Assembly: GCA_030618925.1 (NCBI GenBank)
Contig: JAUXCK010000058.1
Coordinates: 1 to 10,468 of the forward strand
Direction of reading: 5' to 3'
Source of the DNA: Desulfobacteraceae bacterium
GTDB lineage: Bacteria > Desulfobacterota > Desulfobacteria > Desulfobacterales > SURF-7
DNA: 10,468 nucleotides
The notes beneath the pieces were generated by a model, which worked only from the letters and a program-made list of their open reading frames with translations, did no database searches and was not told the origin of the DNA. Each line of letters begins with the position of its first letter. Position 1 is the first letter of the stretch. The position numbers were made by a program, and so were the translations under genes. This document shows, piece after piece, positions 6,695-10,468 of the stretch.

Positions 6695-7438
6695 TTATTG
6701 GGCTTTTTTAAGCAGTTTGACTTTTTCTTCCTGATAAAATTTAGAGTCCGTCTGCAGCTTTTCAAGCATGGCTTTGGCTTCTGCCTTGTTCTCTTTTCCA
6801 CCAAGGTCAATGAGAAGCTCTGCAAGGTAAATAGGCCCTGTAGGCCCTACCCAGAAAAATTCTGTCCCCTGATATTCCCGTAAGTATGTAAGAGATTTCT
6901 TTTTGTCATTCAACGGCCATGGCAGCACCATCCAGAAACGCCCTAGACCGATAATTGGCCCGGCCTCATCTAACATTTTGTCAATCTCATATGCCTTTTC
7001 AAAATTTGACTGAGTTTTGTTTTTAAGGCCTTGTCTAACCGCTGTTAAAACGCTGACACCTTCAGAATAAACACCCACACTCAGTCCATAAAAATAGTAC
7101 CCCTCAGGTTTGTCCGATTCCAGTTCAGTTGCTTTCTGGGCGGTTTCCATCCCTAATTTTCCATATTCAGCACAGATATCCTTCCAGCCTTCAACCTTTT
7201 TTCCTTTTGCCGCATCTCCATAGTCTCTATACGATCTTGCCAGTTTCCATGTGGCCTCATAATTTTTTGCATCAGCGCCAAGTATTTGCTGGTACATGGG
7301 TATGGTTTTTTTTAAATTTTCCATCCCCCCCTGGTTATAAAGTGCGTCGGCCTTTGTCATGATATCAACAGCAAACACTGTAAACGGAACCATAATGAAC
7401 AATAACGAGCATAAAAAAACAGATACGATTTTTTTCAC
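6695..7438 (-). CDS. Secreted helical-repeat (TPR-like) protein, possible TRAP transporter TatT-like
   Basis: The 247-residue protein has a clear signal peptide: MKK, a hydrophobic core (4-22) and a likely cut after Ala23 (VFA|VD). It should be in the periplasm. The rest is alpha-helical, with tetratricopeptide-like pieces such as ADALYNQGGMENLKKTIPMYQQIL, NYEATWKLARSYRDYGD and SNFEKAYEIDKMLDEAGPIIGLGRFW. The arrangement YYFYGLSVGVYS followed by GRFWMVLPWPLNDKKKSLTYLREY reminds me of the TatT family, TPR partners of TRAP-type transporters, but no transporter genes are in the window. The start is GTG (7436-7438) behind a perfect AGGAGG (complement of 7445-7450), 6 bases away. Many Lys residues and a C-terminal helix (KAEAKAMLEKLQ...VKLLKKAQ) are seen. 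Protein nature is certain; the family call is tentative. Confidence 0.85.
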   Translation of the reverse strand: MKKIVSVFLCSLLFIMVPFTVFAVDIMTKADALYNQGGMENLKKTIPMYQQILGADAKNYEATWKLARSYRDYGDAAKGKKVEGWKDICAEYGKLGMETAQKATELESDKPEGYYFYGLSVGVYSEGVSVLTAVRQGLKNKTQSNFEKAYEIDKMLDEAGPIIGLGRFWMVLPWPLNDKKKSLTYLREYQGTEFFWVGPTGPIYLAELLIDLGGKENKAEAKAMLEKLQTDSKFYQEEKVKLLKKAQ

Positions 7439-7444
7439 TGTACA

Positions 7445-7450
7445 CCTCCT
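7445..7450 (-). promoter_or_regulatory. Perfect AGGAGG ribosome binding site
   Basis: The complement of 7445-7450 reads AGGAGG, 6 bases before the GTG start at 7438. It is the strongest site in the window and supports GTG as the initiator, directly followed by Lys-Lys and a signal peptide. Confidence 0.85.
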
Positions 7451-7591
7451 GTGGTTTGAATTGACAAGATGGATAACTTCGCAAAAAGATCAGTTTCTGT
7501 GTGGTGCGGCATCCTGAACCGCCCGGCTTACTGCCATAGTAATCTACACACCTTATTATTCCGCTTGTTTTACGCGGGGGAACTAAAAGTG

Positions 7592-7620
7592 ATGTTAAAA
7601 AAATGAAATGTTCGTGTCAA
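7592..7620 (-). promoter_or_regulatory. Likely sigma-70 promoter for the TPR-like gene
   Basis: On the minus strand a perfect -35 box TTGACA (complement of 7615-7620) is followed after 17 bases by TAACAT (complement of 7592-7597), which matches four of six bases of the -10 consensus. It would give a leader of roughly 145 bases before the GTG at 7438. That leader contains a short hairpin with CCGC/GCGG arms (about 7560-7580), of unknown role. Confidence 0.5.
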
Positions 7621-7664
7621 GCAAAAAGGTTGTTATCATCGTTATGTTTCGTCCTAAAAGTATC

Positions 7665-7737
7665 GTAGGGGCAGGTTTCAAACCTGCCCTGATCAACGCG
7701 AGATTGTTATCCGGTGGGATTTAGCATCCGCCCCTAT
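7665..7737. repeat. Short element with inverted GTAGGGGC ends and inner palindrome
   Basis: GTAGGGGC (7665-7672) and GCCCCTAT (7730-7737) are inverted copies with 7 of 8 matching. Just inside the left end is a 10-bp perfect inverted repeat, GGGCAGGTTT (7669-7678) and AAACCTGCCC (7680-7689), one base apart. The GTAGGGGCAGGTTTCAAACC wording resembles a dispersed intergenic repeat I recall from other bacterial genomes. There is no coding capacity. Confidence 0.6.
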
Positions 7738-7784
7738 AATTTTTTTGAATAGGTATATATTGATGGAGCGCAGCGACACCGCCC

Positions 7785-7891
7785 TTCGACATCCGGCGTT
7801 CAGCATTCGACATTCGACATTCGTTTTTAAGGCCCTTCCTTCGACATTCGGCGTTCAGCATTCGACATTCGAAATTCGTTTTTTAAGGCCC
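7785..7891. repeat. Tandem duplication, two ~51-bp copies, with inner 8-bp repeats
   Basis: Copy A (7785-7835) and copy B (7840-7891) start 55 bases apart. They are the same except for two substitutions (CATCCGG/CATTCGG and GACATTCG/GAAATTCG) and one extra T in the T-run. Each copy holds several TTCGACA/ATTCGAC steps, about 8 bp apart, and ends in TTTTTAAGGCCC. Both lie just downstream of leuA, in its likely 3' untranslated region. Confidence 0.9.
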
Positions 7892-7943
7892 GCTCTTACA
7901 AATCATTCTTATATTGAAAATCGGGTCCTCTGGGCCAGGATCT

Positions 7944-9482
7944 TTATAATACTTCTGAAGCCGTCACAGGATTTTTCTTGAGATATTCCAGGCGATTCAG
8001 TCCGTTCAAATACGCTTTGGCACTCGCTGTAATGATGTCGGCATCAGCGCCCCGGCCCAGAGCGATGATACCCTTTTCCCCCAGCCGTACGGTCACTTCT
8101 CCCTGGGCATCCGTGCCGCCGGTGAGGGCACTCACGGAAAACCGTAACAGTTCAGACTCGGTTCCGGTCAGGTCGGCGATGGCATTAAAGGCGGAGTCGA
8201 TTGGCCCGTTACCATATGCCGTGCCTTTAACAGACCGTCCATTAATGGACAACGCGACGCTTGCCGTGGGATGAACCGTGGTCCCACTGGACACATGGAG
8301 GTATTCAAGGCTGAAGATGTCGGTTATCTGCAGGATGCCTTCTGTTATCAGGGCTTCCAGGTCTTCATCATGCACATGTTTTTTCTTGTCGGCCAGTATT
8401 TTAAATTGGGTAAAAACAGTTTTCAACTCATCTTCAGAGAGATCATATCCCATTTCTTTTAAATGGGATTTCAGGGCATGCCTGCCGGAGTGTTTTCCCA
8501 GTACAAGTTTGTTGCTGGAGAGGCCGACGGATTCAGGCTGCATAATTTCATAGGTCATGGGATTTTTCAGTACCCCATCCTGGTGAATCCCCGCTTCATG
8601 GGCAAACGCATTGGCCCCGACAATCGCCTTGTTCGGCTGAACGATAATGCCGGTGATCATGCTCACCAGGCGACTCGTGGGATGGATCCTTTTTGTGTCG
8701 ATGTTGGTATTCATGGGGAAAAAGTTAGGTCTGGTTTTCAAAGACATGACCACTTCTTCGAGGGATGTGTTCCCGGCCCTTTCACCGATGCCGTTGAGGG
8801 TCACCTCTACCTGTCTGGCGCCGGCGGTAATGGCCGCAAGGGTGTTTGCCGTTGCCAGACCAAGATCGTTATGACAGTGAACGCTCAAGATGGCCTTATT
8901 CATGTTGGGTGTATTTTTTTTGACGTAGCCGACAAGTTCGGCAAATTCCTGGGGAATGGCATATCCCACAGTATCCGGAAGATTCACCGTGGTTGCACCG
9001 GCATTGATGGTGGCTTCAAATATGTCACATAAAAAATCGCGGTCACTGCGCGATCCGTCTTCAGCCGAGAATTCAACATTGTCGGTAAAGGACTTTGCAT
9101 GTTTTACCGCTTTTACGGCAGATGCGATTACATCCTCCCGGCTCATATTGAGCTTGTACTTCATATGGATGTCCGATGTGGCAATGAACGTATGAATTCT
9201 GGGTTTGGCGGCGTTCGATATGGCAGCCCATGCACGGTCGATATCTTCTATAGAGGTCCGGGCAAGGCCGGCGATTTCACAGCCCCTTATTTCTTCCGAG
9301 ATCCGGGAAACAGCCTCAAAATCCCCTTCGGAAGCCGCTGGAAATCCGGCCTCTATGACATCGATTCCTAATTTTTCCAGTTTTATTGCCAGCCTAAGCT
9401 TTTCAGCTGTGTTCATGCTGGCGCCCGGAGACTGCTCGCCGTCTCTTAATGTGGTGTCAAAAATGATAACTTGGTCGGTCAT
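7944..9482 (-). CDS. leuA: 2-isopropylmalate synthase
   Basis: It condenses acetyl-CoA with 2-ketoisovalerate to give 2-isopropylmalate, the first step of leucine synthesis. The 512-residue protein starts with the DRE-TIM barrel signature FDTTLRDGEQSPG, in which Arg13 and Asp14 act in catalysis and metal binding. The metal-binding SVHCHNDLG has His202 and His204, and NGIGERAGN follows. After the barrel (to about 275) and a linker (ANAFAHEAGIHQDGVLKN), the C-terminal LeuA dimer/regulatory domain is present (about 385-500, with GNGPIDSAFNAI), so leucine feedback control is likely. The length is normal for the bacterial form. The ATG is fixed by AGGAG (complement of 9490-9494), 7 bases away. It lies 27 bases after cimA, which acts on the parallel isoleucine route. 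No leader peptide or T-box is visible between them. Confidence 0.97.
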   Translation of the reverse strand: MTDQVIIFDTTLRDGEQSPGASMNTAEKLRLAIKLEKLGIDVIEAGFPAASEGDFEAVSRISEEIRGCEIAGLARTSIEDIDRAWAAISNAAKPRIHTFIATSDIHMKYKLNMSREDVIASAVKAVKHAKSFTDNVEFSAEDGSRSDRDFLCDIFEATINAGATTVNLPDTVGYAIPQEFAELVGYVKKNTPNMNKAILSVHCHNDLGLATANTLAAITAGARQVEVTLNGIGERAGNTSLEEVVMSLKTRPNFFPMNTNIDTKRIHPTSRLVSMITGIIVQPNKAIVGANAFAHEAGIHQDGVLKNPMTYEIMQPESVGLSSNKLVLGKHSGRHALKSHLKEMGYDLSEDELKTVFTQFKILADKKKHVHDEDLEALITEGILQITDIFSLEYLHVSSGTTVHPTASVALSINGRSVKGTAYGNGPIDSAFNAIADLTGTESELLRFSVSALTGGTDAQGEVTVRLGEKGIIALGRGADADIITASAKAYLNGLNRLEYLKKNPVTASEVL

Positions 9483-9509
9483 GATTTTACTCCTAAGTTG
9501 GTTTGAATG

Positions 9510-10468
9510 TTATTTTTCATTACCGTTTGAAAGTTTATATTGAAAGCTGTCTGCCAGGGCCTGCCAGCTGGCTTCGATAATGTCCTGGGAAACACCGATG
9601 GTGCTCCAGAGGTGCTTTTCATCTCTTGACTCGATCAACACCCTGACCTTGGCCGATGTGCCATCGCGGCCATCCATAACGCGCACTTTAAAATCAATCA
9701 GGCGCATGAGGTCCAGGTTTTTAAAAAACTTTCCCAGTGCTTTACGCAGGGCATTATCGAGTGCGCTCACCGGCCCGTCCCCTTCTGCGGCAGTCATCTC
9801 CTCCTTTCCGGCGACGGAAATTTTGATCATGGCATGGGATGAACAGGGGCGGTCCTTATTTTTTTCAATGGTCACCCGAAAGGAGATGAGCTCAAACAGG
9901 GGTTTATACTGTTCTGTAAATTTCTGCATCAGGATTCTAAAAGAACCGTCAGCCGCTTCATATTGATAGCCTTCCTGTTCCAATAGTTTTATTTCCGAGA
10001 CAATTCTCCGGCTGTCCCCTTTGTCGGCATCAAGGTCTATTCCCAGTTCCCTGGCCTTGTATTCGATGTTGCTCTTTCCGGAAAGATCGGATATCAGGAC
10101 CCGCCGTCTATTCCCCACCTGCTCCGGGTCGATATGCTCATACGCCCTTGGCACTTTCCGGATCGCGCTCACATGGATTCCGCCCTTGTGGGCAAAGGCG
10201 CTTTTCCCCACAAAGGGCCGGTTGTTCTGGGGTATCATATTGGCGGTTTCGTTAACAAATCGAGACAGGCTGCGCAGTTTTTGAAGATTTTCCCCTGAGA
10301 TGCACGGCACCTTCATTTTCAGTTTCAAGATCGGGATAATCGAGGTCAGATCCGCGTTTCCACACCTCTCACCATAGCCATTGATGGTCCCATGGACCAT
10401 GGTCGCACCCGCCCTGACGGCGGCAATTGAATTGGCAACAGCCAGCCCGCAGTCGTTGTGGGCATGAA
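9510..10468 (-). CDS. cimA: Citramalate synthase, C-terminal part (5' cut by window edge)
   Basis: It condenses pyruvate with acetyl-CoA to give (R)-citramalate, which enters isoleucine synthesis without threonine deaminase. About 319 codons are present, and the frame runs off the right edge of the window; the barrel's N-terminus with the DTTLRDG motif must lie beyond it. The visible part starts at the metal-binding HAHNDCGLAVANS and continues with INGYGERCGNADLTSIIP. FVGKSAFAHKGGIHVSAIRK follows, and a C-terminal LeuA dimer domain (GDGPVSALDNALRKAL). HAHNDCGLAVANS and NGYGERCGNADL are the wording of the CimA family and differ from the leuA next door, which has HCHNDLGLATANT and NGIGERAGNTSL. 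Full members are about 520-540 residues. A homocitrate synthase is a less likely alternative. The stop codon is 27 bases ahead of leuA, so the two are probably one transcript. Confidence 0.92.
   Translation of the reverse strand, partial: HAHNDCGLAVANSIAAVRAGATMVHGTINGYGERCGNADLTSIIPILKLKMKVPCISGENLQKLRSLSRFVNETANMIPQNNRPFVGKSAFAHKGGIHVSAIRKVPRAYEHIDPEQVGNRRRVLISDLSGKSNIEYKARELGIDLDADKGDSRRIVSEIKLLEQEGYQYEAADGSFRILMQKFTEQYKPLFELISFRVTIEKNKDRPCSSHAMIKISVAGKEEMTAAEGDGPVSALDNALRKALGKFFKNLDLMRLIDFKVRVMDGRDGTSAKVRVLIESRDEKHLWSTIGVSQDIIEASWQALADSFQYKLSNGNEK

Larger units (their letters stand above)
7439..7943. other. Gene-free, repeat-rich intergenic region
   Basis: About 500 bases lie between leuA and the secreted TPR protein gene, both on the minus strand. 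It holds the TPR gene's ribosome binding site and likely promoter, a short element with inverted ends and an inner palindrome (7665-7737), and a 55-bp-period tandem duplication of TTCGACATT-type sequence (7785-7891). I see no tRNA, other RNA gene or credible coding frame in it. The open frame at 7745-7981 on the plus strand only translates the repeats. Confidence 0.8.

Noticed and set aside
6515..6883. Plus-strand open frame between pyrD and the TPR-like gene
   Set aside because: It starts inside the terminator loop, runs through a palindromic repeat, and then lies antisense to the TPR-like gene. It has no family features.
7400..7412. Lipobox cysteine (Cys10) making the TPR-like protein a lipoprotein
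   Set aside because: Cys10 lies in the middle of the hydrophobic core with hydrophobic residues after it, not at a cleavage site. VFA|VD at residue 23 is a normal signal peptidase I site.
7785..7891. CRISPR-like array from two ~51-bp repeats
   Set aside because: Only two copies, 4 bases apart, with internal 8-bp repetition and no spacers or cas genes.
7917..7942. Terminator for leuA on the minus strand
   Set aside because: There is a 4-6 bp stem (around GATCCT and AGGACC) with one mismatch, a few bases, then only four U. This is too weak to call, although something must end the transcript near here.
7745..7981. Plus-strand open frame in the repeat region
   Set aside because: Its sequence is the translated tandem duplication and it overlaps the leuA end antisense.
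8463..9032. 189-codon plus-strand frame opposite leuA
   Set aside because: It is a shadow of the strongly supported leuA gene on the other strand, with no recognisable protein features.

Overview
The window looks like ordinary chromosome from a Gram-negative, probably anaerobic deltaproteobacterium (Desulfobacterales-like). That placement is an inference from three things: a class 1B dihydroorotate dehydrogenase, a cimA-leuA citramalate/leucine pair of the kind seen in Geobacter and sulfate reducers, and many small dispersed repeats between genes. It rests on recalled family patterns and not on a search. Base composition looks balanced and even across the window, with no obvious foreign island.

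Plus strand, 1-6478: six co-directional genes. First is the C-terminal part of a membrane fatty-acid-hydroxylase/sterol-desaturase family protein. Four nucleotide-sugar enzymes follow. UDP-glucose 6-dehydrogenase and UDP-glucuronate decarboxylase take UDP-glucose to UDP-glucuronate to UDP-xylose. GDP-mannose 4,6-dehydratase and GDP-L-fucose synthase take GDP-mannose to GDP-L-fucose. The last gene is pyrD (dihydroorotate dehydrogenase, pyrimidine synthesis), which ends at a strong hairpin terminator (6502-6537). The sugar genes probably supply precursors for a surface polysaccharide or glycan; no glycosyltransferase lies inside the window. A 9-bp tandem repeat separates ugd from uxs, and a ~100-bp element with inverted ends separates gmd from fcl.

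Minus strand, 10468-6695: the C-terminal part of citramalate synthase (cimA) and a full 2-isopropylmalate synthase (leuA) form a tight pair for isoleucine/leucine synthesis. After a ~500-bp repeat-rich gap comes a secreted, helical-repeat (TPR-like) protein that may belong to the TRAP-transporter TatT family. It has a good promoter and a strong ribosome binding site. The two gene sets converge on the bidirectional terminator at 6495-6537.

I found no convincing new system. The items most worth a second look are the strikingly animal-like UGDH/UXS pair, the pyrD gene without an adjacent pyrK, the periplasmic TPR/TatT-like orphan, and three different small elements with inverted ends, one of them inside the sugar gene run.
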